Of a stretch of DNA of 64,000 nt, positions 25,701 through 36,387 are shown one piece after another. How positions within the stretch are numbered: the stretch's first letter is position 1; each line of letters starts with the position of its first letter. Location: NCBI GenBank assembly GCA_963931925.1, contig OZ007581.1, forward strand, positions 22,378,947 to 22,442,946, read 5' to 3'. Source of the DNA: Onchidella celtica. Its lineage: Eukaryota > Mollusca > Gastropoda > Systellommatophora > Onchidiidae. Below the pieces are notes generated by a model. It was not told the DNA's origin and ran no database searches. It was given only the letters and a program-made list of their open reading frames with translations. A program made the translations under genes and the position numbers.

Positions 25701-26315
25701 AATCGCTCTCAGGAAACGCTCGACCATTTCAGAATCTTTAAAGACAAGCATAGAAAAGGCCAATGGAAATTCTCTCTCTTGGTCAGACAATGAAGACATT
25801 ATATAGCCTCGAGATGACTGAAAATGTTCACAATCTGTGGTTAGATTGATGTAATCTTGGTCAGTGAAGGGAGTTCCAACTGTTTTTGAAATGTTGATTG
25901 CTCGGGTCAAGTCATGCTTCATGCCAACAAATAGTGGTCTACAATCCACTTCTTTAACTTTAAACAAGCTTTGCATCCCAAGCAGCTTCTGTGCATATAA
26001 GAGAGACGTGGATCCAGAGTACCCTTGGGTGGAAAATACGCCAGTCAAATCTGTGGTCTGAAGACTCTGGATTGTGCTTTTCAAATGATCTGTTGTAATT
26101 GAGGTGGCAGTTTCCTGTCTTGATATTATGTCTGGTGTTAAAGTTTGTCTTAGGGAGAGATCAGGACTCAGCACGACTTTTCCAAAAAATTGAAATGCGA
26201 TGATAAAAATTACAACAACAATGAAGAGGGTTAGTGTCAAAAAGCGAGCGAGAAATCTGTTGTGACACACCTCGAATAACAGTTTTGGCAGAGCATGCTT
26301 GGCAGCAAGAGAGAT
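16705..26315 (-). CDS. GT14 beta-1,6-N-acetylglucosaminyltransferase (GCNT-like), 5' coding exon missing
   Basis: Five exons read on the minus strand: 26315-25390, 23940-23857, 23375-23236, 17902-17792 and 16895-16705 (stop at 16705-16707). They join in phase with GT-AG sites to give 483 residues. The product is a type II Golgi membrane enzyme: residues 25-45 form one hydrophobic helix, followed by a stem and the GT14 fold, with CIHVDQKS, INVRWGQFSVLEPELICMEE, KYFFTTTGQEFPLKSN, KGSIHITV, the catalytic-region PDETYFATL and LTRYKNWGDNPC...VRGICIL. Family members add GlcNAc in beta-1,6 linkage to O-glycan cores or polylactosamine. No in-frame ATG precedes the membrane helix, and a strong acceptor lies at 26316, so a start exon further upstream is expected. 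An intron hosts an antisense LINE. Which GCNT acceptor type is unknown. Confidence 0.88.
18508..22711 (+). pseudogene. LINE endonuclease-reverse transcriptase ORF, three lesions
   Basis: One polyprotein reading frame broken in three places. A one-base frameshift near 19410-19434 separates the N-terminal endonuclease (18508-19434) from the rest (19410 on). A TAA at 20646-20648 replaces the Tyr of the FIDYSKAFDS motif A. A 996-bp insertion at 21396 splits the C-terminal region after RRLLR; the host frame resumes at 22394 with LRISWTERRTNTSILEQL and ends at 22711. The lysine-rich N-terminal extension before the endonuclease is of unknown role. Inactive as read. Confidence 0.85.
21396..22391 (+). 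mobile_element. second, 5'-truncated LINE nested in the first
   Basis: Flanked by an 8-bp target duplication TACTCAGA (21388-21395 and 22392-22399). It begins inside the reverse transcriptase at LLFADDAAIVAH, which is a second copy of the YADD box from a different LINE family, and ends with a CCHC finger (CNHCHRTLGSNIGRISHERSC) and a stop at 22335-22337. By chance its frame is the same as the host LINE frame, so a single open frame runs 20694-22337 across the junction. The 3' end lacks poly(A). Confidence 0.82.
22757..23235. other. GCNT intron remainder
   Basis: Intron sequence between the LINE and the exon at 23236. It contains a G-run near 23000-23013. No further feature seen. Confidence 0.5.
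24960..25229 (+). mobile_element. Helitron-like family B, copy 3
   Basis: In the first sequenced GCNT intron. It has the CCTGCGATGTGTTCACTATC block, the AAACAAACAAACAAAAATAA segment, ATAATAACCACCCAGAAC, hairpin CCCGG (25202-25206) with CCGGG (25213-25217), then CTCAGCTAG followed by T. This is the best-preserved family B terminus. No coding capacity; the 5' end is not defined. Confidence 0.6.
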
Positions 26316-26338
26316 CTGAAATAAGATAAACAAAATAC

Positions 26339-26425
26339 TGATAAATAGATAGATAGAAAGACAGACAGATAGATATAGACAGACAGACAGACAGATATAG
26401 ACAGACAGACAGACAGACAGACAGA
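26339..26425. repeat. (GATA)n/(GACA)n microsatellite
   Basis: Alternating GATA and GACA tetramers just upstream (minus strand) of the GCNT acceptor at 26316. The open frames that cross it are only translations of the repeat. Confidence 0.9.
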
Positions 26426-26604
26426 TAATAAATTAGATTCGAGATAATTTGATACCACAATCCGTAATGGAAGCAAGAGAAGAAGGAAAAAACAAGGTTA
26501 CCTTATATCCAATAACTTATTGTAAACGGAACGACCGTTCTGAAATGTTTTCATAGCAAAACCAACCAACCAAACAAACAAGTGCCCAACATCTTGAGGT
26601 GAGC

Positions 26605-27316
26605 CAGACCAAAGCCGATGCTTAGTTGGTAGAGCCAGATCAAAGCTGATGCTGAGGTGGTAGAGCCAGATCAAAGCTAATGCTGAGTTGGTAGAGCCAG
26701 ACCTAAGCTGATGCTCGGTTGGTAGAGCCAGATCAAAGCTGATGCTGAGGTGATAGAGCCAGACCTAAGCTGATGCTCGGTTGGTAGAGCCAGATCAAAG
26801 CTGATGCTGAGGTGATAGAGCCAGACCTAAGCTGATGCTCGGTTGGTAGCCAGATCAAAGCTGATGCTGAGGTGATAGAGCCAGACCTAAGCTGATGCTC
26901 GGTTGGTAGAGCCAGATCAAAGCTGATGCTGAGGTGATAGAGCCAAACCTAAGCTGATGCTCGGTTGGTAGAGCCAGGTCAAAGCTGATGCTGAGGTGGT
27001 AGAGCCAGACCTAAGCTGATGCTGAGGTGGTAGAGCCAGATCAAAGCTGATGCTGAGGTGGTAGAGCCAGATCAAAGCTGATGCTGAAGTGGTAGAGCCA
27101 GATCAAAGCTGATGCTGAGGTGGTAGAGCCAGACCTAAGCTGATGCTGAGGTGGTAGAGCCAGATCAAAGCTGATGCTGAGGTGGTAGAGCCAGACCAAA
27201 GCTGATGCTCGGTTGGTAGAGCCAGCCAAAGCTGATGCTGAGGTGGTAGAGCCAGATCAAAGCTGATGCTGAGATGGTAAAGCCAGACCTAAGCTGATGC
27301 TGAAGTGGTAGAGCCG
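26605..27316. repeat. 31-bp minisatellite, about 23 copies
   Basis: Tandem units of about 31 bp built on GAGCCAGATCAAAGCTGATG plus CTGAGGTGGTA. Two main variants alternate: CTGAGGTGGTA and CTCGGTTGGTA, and AGATCAAAG versus AGACCTAAG. One unit near 26845 lacks a few bases. A single decayed unit stands at the matching place in the duplicated block near 28592-28630. Confidence 0.92.
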
Positions 27317-28330
27317 ACTATCGGCGAGTGGTGTAGCTCCAGCTTTGGTGGCTCTCTGTTCAACTGAATCCACTACATCTGGGATAGTGGCGTTGCCACG
27401 GTGATTGCTGTGTTTGCCGGAAATGGCAGCTATCCCGCGCAGCTGAGATATTTCTATCGATCAATATGACGATTCGCGACATTTCATTGGTTATTTGGTA
27501 GTTTGGATACTTTAAATAGATTAAACGTTAATGGGGACTGGGGAATCCTTGGCCATTCATTCTTAGCGCGCTGGACCCGGGGACTGATCGACGCTGCTCC
27601 GAGCAAGGGGCTGATTGTTCGCCGACCAGGGGACCGATTTTATTAACACAATTTATTGTTCTATCTACATGTAAAAAGCGTTAGACTTACTTTGACATAA
27701 TATGTACAAACATAAACGCCAACGTTCTTTCTGTCGTTTTCAAAACAAAATATCAAATATATCGTGTCTGGAAGGACTTCCGAATGTGTTCCATAGCCCA
27801 AGTGAAAACAATATATAGCTACCCCGGCGGCTTTCACTGATATGTCAATCTCACTACTGCCCAGACGAACATCGGCCTATGGCCTCGATGATACAAACTG
27901 ACTAGACCCTCACATCGTTACATGATATCAATCTGACAATGCCTATGCACTTGTCGAGCTATGGAACGCATTCGGAAGTCCTCCCTCGTGTCTTAACTTC
28001 ACTCACGTGTCAGTCAAGTCCTATGGCTGCTACGGGAAAAAAAAAATTAAACTACCGGCCTAAATCTGTTCGGCTGTAAAGTCTCATAACAAACCAAGGT
28101 CATTTTCTGCATCGAACTGATGTGTAAACACAGTGAATATGGCAGGTCCAAATAGGCGAGGAGTAGGCGTGAGGAAGTCGCATTGACAGCCGTAGTGTTT
28201 ACAAAGTGAATAGGTCACGGTGGCCCAACTCTCAGCAGAAAACATTGTTTAGTTGTAGCGTCCTCTTGTTGTTACTTTGAACTGAGCAGTGAACACTAAT
28301 CTAAAACCGAGACTTCCCTTGTTTTGTCGT
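27317..28330 (+). repeat. duplicated block, copy 1
   Basis: Diverged direct repeat of the block at about 29268-29940. Shared anchors include CACGGTGATTGCTGTGTTTG, CGGAAATGGCAGC, CGCGACATTTCA, ATGGTTCGCCGAC-like sequence, AAGGTCATTTTCTGC-like sequence and GTGTTTACAAAGTGA. It follows directly on the minisatellite. No coding sequence recognised. Confidence 0.75.
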
Positions 28331-28363
28331 GAACTATGTTATATCGCCACTTCAGTGTGGCTC

Positions 28364-28560
28364 AGGGTAGCCACACAAAGGCCACCGAATTCGGTCACCG
28401 AGCCACTAGGCGCTTTAGGTGAGAAGAATTGCATTATATAAACGGACCGAATCTAGGTGGGCTCTACATGCAGTTGTTGAAATTATATAGTGCAATTCTT
28501 CTCACCTAAAGCGCCTAGTGGCTCGGTGACCGAATTCGGTGGCCTTTGTGTGGCTACCCT
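28364..28560. mobile_element. fold-back element with 77-bp arms
   Basis: Arm 28364-28440 is the reverse complement of 28484-28560 with one mismatch; the spacer is 43 bp. Termini read AGGGTAGCCACACAAAGG. No ORF and no clear target duplication. Confidence 0.85.
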
Positions 28561-28635
28561 TAGATATATAATTATAAGCCCCACACCTTCAAGCCAGACC
28601 ATAGCTGAGGCTGGGGTCGTAGAGCTCCATACTAA

Positions 28636-29264
28636 AGGCCTGTTTACACTGGTAGGTTTTAGGAATAGAAAAAAGGAAAGGAAATCTAGCGGAAAGCCTG
28701 TCGCGTTTACACTGTTCCGAAATCGGAATGGAATCTGACCCTTTCCTATTTCCTTTCCGATTTCCCCCTGAAACGCTGGAATAGGACCATTCCTATTTTC
28801 ATTCCGATTTCGGAAAGGTTATGCGTCACGTGACTACCGCCTCGGTGTAATGGCGTTCGGTAGACCTATCGAAGAAACTTTCACCCAAACATTCTTGAGG
28901 GCGAGAGCTGTCTATGGGATACTAAATCGCCCACATATCATAACAAGCAGACGAGAACTAAAGCCCTTGGAATTTTAATGAGTGATAAAAGCCTTGAAAG
29001 ATCAGATTAATTTCACATTCATACATTGAAATGCCGAACCGAACATTTCCTTCGCTCGACGAGTGAGAGGCCAGCGGCCGCCACGCGAGCGTCCATCCCA
29101 GTCACATGACCAAAACAAACGATGCGCATCGCTTCTCATTCAGAAAACGGACTAGTGTAAACAAGCCGCGTTTCGAGGGGGAAATCGGAAAGCTAGGAGA
29201 GTTCTTCCCCCACGGCCTCGATTCCGTTTTTCTATTCCTAAAACCTACCAGTGTAAACAGGCCT
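28636..29264. mobile_element. MITE with 38-bp TIRs and TAA target duplication (Harbinger type)
   Basis: Perfect 38-bp terminal inverted repeats at 28636-28673 and 29227-29264, starting AGGCCTGTTTACACTGG. TAA flanks both ends (28633-28635, 29265-29267), the TWA-type duplication of PIF/Harbinger elements. It is 629 bp long, with no transposase. It is inserted in the second copy of the duplicated block and interrupts it. Confidence 0.85.
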
Positions 29265-29267
29265 TAA

Positions 29268-29940
29268 GGACTGGTGTAGTACCAGCTCTGGATCTGGGCT
29301 GGTGGCGTTGTCACGGTGATTGCTGTGTTTGCCGGAAATGGCAGCCATCCCAACCCGCTCAGCCTTGGCATTTCTTTCGATCGATAGGACAACTCGCGAC
29401 ATTTCACTGGTTCTTAAATTGGGCAGTTCTGACACTATAAATAGAATATACATTACTGTGGAATCCCTGGTCAGTTATTCTTTGCGCGACCGAGCGAAAC
29501 AGCATCGGGCACGGGGCCGATGGTTCGCCGACATGGTGGCAGATTTCAGGAACACAATGTTTTATCTGCATTTAAAATAGCGTAGAAAGAAGGCAGGTGT
29601 ATTTATTTAGACATGGTATCTATAAAAATAAACATAAACCTTCCTTCTGTCGATCTCAATGTATCTTAGAAGTGAACACAAAACGAAACACCAAATACCA
29701 TGTCTTAACTTTATTCATGTGTCACTCAACCTGATAGAAAAAAAAATTAAACCACGGGACTAAAGTTAATCTAATCGGCTGTCAAGTTTCATAACAAACA
29801 GAGGTCATTTTCTGCCTCAAACTGGTGTGTAGACACAGTGAGTACCGGAGGCGTGAGGAAGACAGCGTTGCTGCCGTTGTGTTTACAAAGTGAGTAGGTC
29901 TTCGTGACCCAATTTTGATCCGGAAGCATTGTAGGGTAAT
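29268..29940 (+). repeat. duplicated block, copy 2
   Basis: Counterpart of 27317-28330, about 2 kb away in direct orientation. Together with 28575-28632 upstream of the MITE it forms the second copy. Short ORFs in either copy are not conserved between the two. Confidence 0.72.
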
Positions 29941-29954
29941 AATTTTTATTACAA

Positions 29955-31116
29955 TCACCGAAGTCCACACATTTGTTGTGAAAAGACTATTTGTATGACA
30001 AAATTGTGCACTGACATCCTCAGTATTTTTAGATATATTGTTTTGAATCTTTGGATCAGGCGAGCTGAAACCGGTCTGGTGGCTGATGATTATAGGTAGA
30101 ATGCGCATGGCGTCACAGAGTGTTTTCGTTTTGTTCTTCCGACACCCAAGATGGCAGGTGGATCAGCCGATGAGTGTAACTTCGAGATGTGTCTAAGCGG
30201 TTAAAATGCCTGCTGGTTGCAATGCAGTTGACTGTTATGACAGGGGTGCAAAGGATGGATCCAAGGTGTTCAGATTCCCTACCATCCGTGTAAACAAGGG
30301 AAAGAAAGTGAAAGAACTGACCGAACGTCCCCCATGTGCATGTACACACGTGCCATTGTTTACTGTAGTGAACTACTTTTAGCTCGCCGCCGGTTGGTTC
30401 GCGACGCTTCCCGTGCTCGCAGTGCAAATCAGCTGACGAATCAAAATCAATGCCACAATCGCCATGGTTATGCGTGGGTCCTTACATCAAAGATGGCGGA
30501 TATGCGCATTCTTTCAAGCAATTGGTGGTCCTCCAACTAGCACCCAGCTGGATTGCGGCGTGACTTGTTAGTAGTGTTTTAGTGTGATGCATAATAATTA
30601 GGTGGCGTGCCACTAAAGTAGGGCTACGCCAGCCTAAGTCTGGCTTACCCCTTACTGTGTTGTGTGTGCCAACCGTAACTATGCAAGACCAAGAAACGCT
30701 CACATCGTGAGCTCGATCATTTTGTGTAATAAAACTGTCGTGGTGAGACTTGTGAAAAAATTTTTGTCGTTTGTGTTTGTCAAGCTGTGGTTTGTGGAAT
30801 CGCTAAATAGTAATACTCATAATCACCAAAGTCCATACATTTCTCAAGAAAATGATACAAACGGGTGAGATGACTATTTGTATGATAAAAATGTGCACAT
30901 ACGTGCTCATTTTAATATTCCTTTGAATCTTTGAATAGGGCGAGCTGAAACCAGTCTAGTGACTGGTAATTATGCCACACTGCACTATAACGTCTGTCGC
31001 CAGCATGTGGTGGCCCACCGGCTTGCATCCCGCTGGGTCGCGGCGTGGGCAGTGAGTAGTATTTTATTATGATCCATAATAATTAGATGGTGAGCCACTG
31101 GGCTGGCGCCTACACC
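29955..31116 (+). repeat. second duplicated block pair
   Basis: Two diverged direct copies of one sequence. 29956-30095 matches about 30818-30972 (ATCACC.AAGTCCA.ACATTT, GACTATTTGTATGA, GGGCGAGCTGAAACC-like). 30548-30635 matches about 31030-31116 (GCGGCGTG, ATAATAATTAG, GAGCCACT). The period is about 0.5-0.9 kb, so the pieces have been separated unequally. Confidence 0.6.
30206..30373 (+). pseudogene. THAP-domain N-terminal fragment
   Basis: ATG opens a frame with the start of a THAP zinc-binding domain: MPAGCNAVDCYDRG with Cys5 and Cys10, then VFRFPTIR. The frame runs to TAG at 30371-30373 (55 codons) but loses similarity after about residue 38, and no WxxxI/CxxH second half follows. It may be a first exon whose donor is not obvious or, more likely inside this duplicated repeat block, a THAP-transposon remnant. 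Confidence 0.5.
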
Positions 31117-31117
31117 A

Positions 31118-31672
31118 GTGGCCGTATGCATGAACTTGGCGTAAATCCGCCCGTTTTGCACCATGGTGCAGGCATTGTAGTGCGTACGGTGTAAGCTAGG
31201 TGTACACCACCTAGGTTTAAACTTAACTTTAGACGGTACGTGTAATCTAAAGTTACACCTACTTCTCCCTGCGCATCAAATGCCGCTTACGGCTGTAACA
31301 AATGATATTGCGCAAGGACATAATTTGTATCGGCCAATCCGAGCCATGAGAAAATAACTCTGGTCAAAACAAAATTTAAGAAATCTAGGGTGAGTAGAAA
31401 TCCATTTTTTTCCCTTGGCCCATGAAATCGTGGGTTGGAATAACATGTTAATTTCTTTCTTTCATTCTTTCTAGCAGACCCCACTTTTCCAAGCAAGTTA
31501 CGCACTGCGTATCCGATTTAGTAGTCCTCGGAGACAGTTTAAAGTTATGAAACCTTTACACGTGGGTGTAGGCCTATGCAAAGTTTATGCATACCGGGCA
31601 GCGTCTTGCACCGACCCCTAACCGTGTAACCAATTACGCACAGTTCATGCATACGGCCACTAGAGACGTCTG
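31118..31672. mobile_element. MITE with TIR GTGGCCGTATGCATGAAC
   Basis: The left end CAGTGGCCGTATGCATGAAC at about 31119 is inverted at the right end GTTCATGCATACGGCCACTA (about 31652-31671). The interior has no ORF. A relative begins 40 bp to the right. Confidence 0.68.
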
Positions 31673-31711
31673 GATGGCGATCAGGGTCATAGTCGATCAT
31701 AATCTGGAGGG

Positions 31712-32000
31712 CCAGTGGCCCTATGCATTAACTTGGTGTAAATCCGCCCATTTTGCACTATGATGCAGGCTTGGTGATGCGTACAGACACCTAACTGTGA
31801 ACTCAAATTTAGTCAGTATACATTAACTAACGTTACACCTACCTCTCCCTACGCACCAATTGCCGCTTACCCCTGTAACAAAAATTGACATTGCGCATGC
31901 ACAGAATTAAATTGTGTCGGCCAATCCCCGCCACGAGAAAACAACACCTACCGAAACTAAACTTAGAAGATGAGGGTGAGTCGAAATCCAACTCGGTAGC
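31712..32000. mobile_element. second MITE copy, right end missing
   Basis: Collinear with 31118-31405: CCAGTGGCC.TATGCAT, AAATCCGCCC, TTACACCTAC.TCTCCCT, ATTGCGCA, GAGTCGAAATCCA. The inverted right terminus seen in the first copy is absent here. Confidence 0.65.
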
Positions 32001-32112
32001 AAAAGTAGATCCTTAGGAGTAATTATATAATTTTCATCAAATTACAACTTCAAAGCTTGCCTTCCGTATTTTTACTTCAATGTTAAGGAGTCTATTTAAA
32101 AAGTAACAGTTA

Positions 32113-32200
32113 TTCTCTGTCTGTCTGTCTGTCTCCCTGTCTGTCTGTCTGTCTGTCTCCCTGTCTGTCTGTCTGTCTATTTTATATATATATATATATT
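32113..32200. repeat. (GTCT)n then (TA)n microsatellites
   Basis: Repeated CTGT tetramers with two CTCC interruptions, followed by a TATATA run. Confidence 0.92.
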
Positions 32201-33769
32201 TTTTTTGTGTGTGCATAATCTAAAGAAGCTAAATGCGAAGTAAAATTAGGTTTCAAAGAAACATCTTCTTAAGATAATGAAAGACCAACACGACGGGGGA
32301 GGGGAAGAGGGGGCAGAGGAAGGGGATCGGGGTGTCAGCGTAGTTGCTAGTCTCGTTGGCCCCCTATTTTTATGTTAGGACTTTTCGTCGACAGATTTCT
32401 AACATCATAAATTACCCTGCAACAAAAACTGAGAATGATACATGTTTTCCCAATGAAAATGAGAACCTATTTTTTTGTGAAGCTTTTCTCGACTCTACAA
32501 TGGGAGCAGCGAATGAGACCTATCACAGAAAATTACAAATAAAGTTATTATAGAAAATCCGTCACATTTCTTAAGATGTTTTTGTGGCTAAAACATTGAT
32601 TTGTTCAAACAATGATTAATGGATCTGGATCACTATGCAAGTAGATCGTTGTTATTCTGTTGCATGTTTTTTGGAGGGGGTGGGGGTAGGGTGGCCAATT
32701 TACTAAAGGCGGCATTCCACAAAATGGCTGTTCCCCGGGAAAAAGAGCATCTACAGATCAGATGCATTCGACATCTACAGAGGAGCATATTTTAATTTTA
32801 CTAGGGCATCTGCACCTGAAACCTTTAATATTAAGTGTCTCCTGAGAATGATAAAGTTTTAAATTATTGTTTGAAGCATCCAGCCTGTTGAGGTGCCAGT
32901 AAAATAAGGATGAATACATAACAGTCTGGACTCATTCGATTTTGTTGTGGGGCACTAGTTTCTCAGCCTGTTGCTTCCATCGAACACTTTCGCAGAAACC
33001 AGATGTCCAGTTAAGAACATAACTATATTTACACCTTTAGCTGAGAAAGTTACATGTCCATGACTCACCTTTTTGCCTTCCATTCCTAGACATTCACTTT
33101 TATAACCTGTAGTGCAGCTGGTGAAGTTTAGGTTGGCCCTCGGGAACCTGGACACTCAAGGAAGACTGAAAGAGGCACTCGCTGTAAAACTGCCGCTACA
33201 TCTGGCCCAGTGGTGACAGCTCTTTCTACGAATTAAAGGCATGCACCTCAGTTGGTAATAATACCAATTTTTCTTTGGCGGCTCTAAGATATGACACATG
33301 ATCTAGGCACCACCGAGCATTTTCTGTTCAAATCAGACAAGCAAATCCTCAGTTGGTAAACAAAATAATTGCTTTTCATGTATGTGGAAGGTGCGGTTTA
33401 ATTTGTATGAAGTGTTTGAATTTGTTGATTGAAAGATTAACAGATTTTATATGTTGTCTTTGAAAAGATAGAATGAGATTATGATAAAAAAAATTTCGCA
33501 TGACTTTTCTTTTTTTGGGCTTTCTATTCTTTTTTTCTTGAGCATTTTATAAATACAGATGACCGATTCAAGTCTCACGGGGCTTTACACCGACTTTAAA
33601 AAATCCCCATTTTCAAACTGATTAAAACAGTAGCAAACATACACACACTCACCAAACTGATATAGAACGAACTCACCCAGACATAAAATACTCTCGCACC
33701 TTGGTATCACAAAGTTTGTTGTGAGCTGAGCTCACCCAATCAGAAAACGGTTAATATCGCCCTTTGGAC
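32201..33769. other. intergenic, no gene recognised
   Basis: No supported ORF, splice pair or repeat ends in 1.6 kb. Confidence 0.4.
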
Positions 33770-33779
33770 CGTAACTTCT

Positions 33780-34002
33780 GAACCGCTGAAAGTGCTGCCA
33801 TTTTCAAGACGGGGTTAAAAACATATTTATTTGAGAAATATCTATAGTGTGTGTGTGTGTGTGTGTGTGTCTGCCAGCTGGCCATTTATGTGTACGTGTG
33901 TGTGTGTGCATATATTCCATCATGTTATTGTAAAGCGCCTTGAGGCATGGCTAAAGGCGCTATATAAATCTACTTTATTATTATTATTATTATTATTATT
34001 AA
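33780..34002 (+). mobile_element. 3' end of an L2-like LINE or derived SINE
   Basis: The last codons of a LINE ORF are visible (FKTGLKTYLFEKYL, stop at 33844), then a 3' tail with GTAAAGCGCCTTGAGG and AAGGCGCTATATAAAT followed by (TTA)n. That tail motif is shared by L2-type LINEs and SINEs of many aquatic animals. A (GT)n tract is inserted at 33848-33872. Only the 3' end is present, as usual for 5'-truncated copies. Confidence 0.6.
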
Positions 34003-34102
34003 GTAAATCGATGGTGTTTTTACTGTGCTGCTCATCTGAATGATCTAAACAAGAAAATAAAATTTTTTTTGACCTCACTCAAGTTTTTGCTACTTAATAG
34101 AC

Positions 34103-35138
34103 ATGCCACATTTGAGTGCTGAGGAGAGAGCTTGGGCCACTGGCATGCTACAGGCCTGAATCTGACATCGAAGGGTTGCTCACATACTCAATTGTGATCG
34201 CAGGGTCGTTGGTAGACTTTTGTACCGGCTCAATCTCATTGACACTGTGTAAGATCGTCCCCGGTCCGGACAGCGACTTTGTCGATTGCAGTGCAGACCA
34301 GCAAATTCAGGAGCGGGGCAGCAACAAACCCCCAAACACGGGTAATCGTCTAAGGGATTTCTCGTCCTATCGAACACCACCATGGGTGCTGCAACCTCTG
34401 GACTGTGCACCTTAACCCGAACCCTAACCCTAAAATGACTCTGAACGTCACCGAAAATCCCTGGGATGTGGCTATGTGGCTGCCCTGAGCAGCCTAGAGT
34501 AACAAAGCCAGCAGAAAATCACCGCATTGTCCTAATTTCTTACTGCCGCAGAAACTTCTAAGCAGATTCAAAGCAGAAGAGGAAATGTGTGTACGAACAC
34601 ACTCTTCACAGACGACTTCATGCAGCAGAGTTTGCAAATCGCCGGCCCCGTGTTGGAGCTGAGCTTACATGGGCCCGCTGAGATGTCGGACTGCAATGGT
34701 GCCAACGCTATATCAGATGGACTGGCCTTGATTGGGATGACGTTGTCTTTTCTGACGAATCTTGCTTCTGTCTGAGTCAAGTGGATGGGGGTGTATCAGA
34801 GTCTGGCGTCGTCCTGGTGAGCAATATGCAGACTATTGTGCGACAATGCTCGATGGCACACACAATAAGCATTTGTTTGAACTTCCTCAATAACCAACCA
34901 TTCAACACTCTGCCGTGGCCCCCATATTCTCCCGATCTATCCCTTACAGAGCATTGTGGGATCAACTAGGTCAAAGAGTTAATTCAAATCGAAACATCGC
35001 TACTTCGAATGATTTGAAAGATGCCCTTGTGCAGGAATGGAATAATCTGGACCATAGATGATTTCGAGACTCCTCCGTTCAATGCGACGACGGATTCAAT
35101 TTTGCATCAACAGCCATGGTGGCCATATTCCATACTGA
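34103..35138 (+). pseudogene. dead Tc1/mariner-like transposase
   Basis: Recognisable pieces lie in the expected order but in different frames. The N-terminus MPHLSAEERAWATGMLQA starts at 34103. DWDDVVFSDESCFCL carries the first two catalytic-region acidic residues (about 34730-34775). LPWPPYSPDLSLTEH and WDQLGQRVN hold the third catalytic region (about 34910-34985), split by a two-base loss. The C-terminus LLRSMRRRIQFCINSHGGHIPY ends at TGA 35136-35138. There are several frameshifts and stops; it cannot encode a functional enzyme. TIRs were not identified. Confidence 0.75.
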
Positions 35139-35499
35139 AATTTTGCTTGAGGGGGGTGACTAGAAAAAGTAATGAAATTTCTTTCGTCAGTAACTTTTAT
35201 GAGCAAATTTTACTCATTTTGTTTGAGGAAGAGAATATAGTTTACAATAAGTTTGTTTTGCTTTTGTTTTATTGCAAGAGGGCTTTTTATGTGTGGGGAC
35301 TTTTTAAAGTCGGTATGTATATACTATATTACGAAAACTCGGGATTTTCAACAAGACCTACCACCGCTTATTAAGCTCAAATTTTCGTGAAACTTTGGAG
35401 GCGCCTTCCTTTCGACCCGAGGAAGGTTATTTTTAAGATCTGGAGACTATTTCATCAAACTTGCTTCTTGTCCCTGATTTGCCCCCTCCATTCTTCTAC

Positions 35500-35798
35500 G
35501 CTCACATTGAGTGCGACGTCATCACTTCCTTCCAGTATGTTCACTATTAAATGAACTGCCCAGTAGGAAAATTAGTGGATTTATTTTCATGGCAGCCTCC
35601 CCCTCGTATGCTGACGACGTGCACTGGGCATTAATGCGCAAGGAGAGACTTATCTAAAAACAAACTTCAACAAACAAACAACAGCAACAACAAAATAAAC
35701 CTAGAGGAACTGGTAATGTGAAACAGATTCATTATAATCACCCAGAACCGACGGAAATAAAAAGATTTATCCCGGGCAAGACAGGGTGCTACAACTAG
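35500..35798 (+). mobile_element. Helitron-like family B, copy 4
   Basis: Shares with the other B copies TGTTCACTATTAAA, the AACAAACAACAGCAACAACA segment, AATCACCCAGAACCGA, the hairpin region CCCGGGCAAGACAGGG (decayed) and terminal CAACTAG. The base after CTAG is C, not T. Confidence 0.55.
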
Positions 35799-36387
35799 CG
35801 ATCGATCGGCCCGGAAGGTACATTTCAGGCACAGTGTATATAGAATTATTGACACCCAATAGAAAATCTGACACTAGTTTCATTAATATGTGGCAATATC
35901 TTTCTAAGTTATAGTCGGTTGAAGTTCGCAAACCCGCAACTGGTCAAAGTTTTGAGAAAATCGAAATTGAAGATGAGCGATGTTTATGCATGGTAACATA
36001 TACCTTCAATCTAAGCCAGCCATGTGAAATTTGGCAGGGTTCATTCACAGCAGATTTTGATAAAAATCGTCGAAGGATTGGGAAATACATCGAAATTATT
36101 AAATGAAACAAAAGCACACTGAAATGGTCCATGAGTTTTACCCATACAGGTGACTACATGTTTATGTATCGTATAATTCGTTTACTTGCGAAAAAACACC
36201 AATTTTCATGACATTAGGGACTGAGTTATGGCCATTTAAGATGAGCAAACCTAAAATTTCGACCACATTCAGATCCCCAAAAATTTATTTCTTCGGCTAT
36301 CATGCTATCTCATGTTCTCTCTACAAATCAACCTGTGAGAGCGCAATTTAGATCACATGGTGGTCAAGACTATCGGGAGAGAGAGAC

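Noticed and set aside
26316-26333. Extension of the GCNT exon to an upstream start at 26333
   Set aside because: That codon is TTG, and the stretch is the polypyrimidine tract and CAG of a splice acceptor.
26605-27316. CRISPR-like array
   Set aside because: Units are contiguous tandem repeats without unique spacers, and the genome is eukaryotic.
26605-27316. tRNA gene cluster suggested by D-arm-like GCTCGGTTGGTAGAGC
   Set aside because: No box B, acceptor stem or anticodon arm fits in a 31-bp unit.
34413-34432. Interstitial telomere repeat (AACCCGAACCCTAACCCTA)
   Set aside because: Only two to three units inside a dead Tc1 sequence; too short to distinguish from chance.
35021-35374. 117-codon plus-strand ORF after the Tc1 remnant
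   Set aside because: Its start overlaps the Tc1 C-terminus in a different frame and the rest is AT-rich with no family features.
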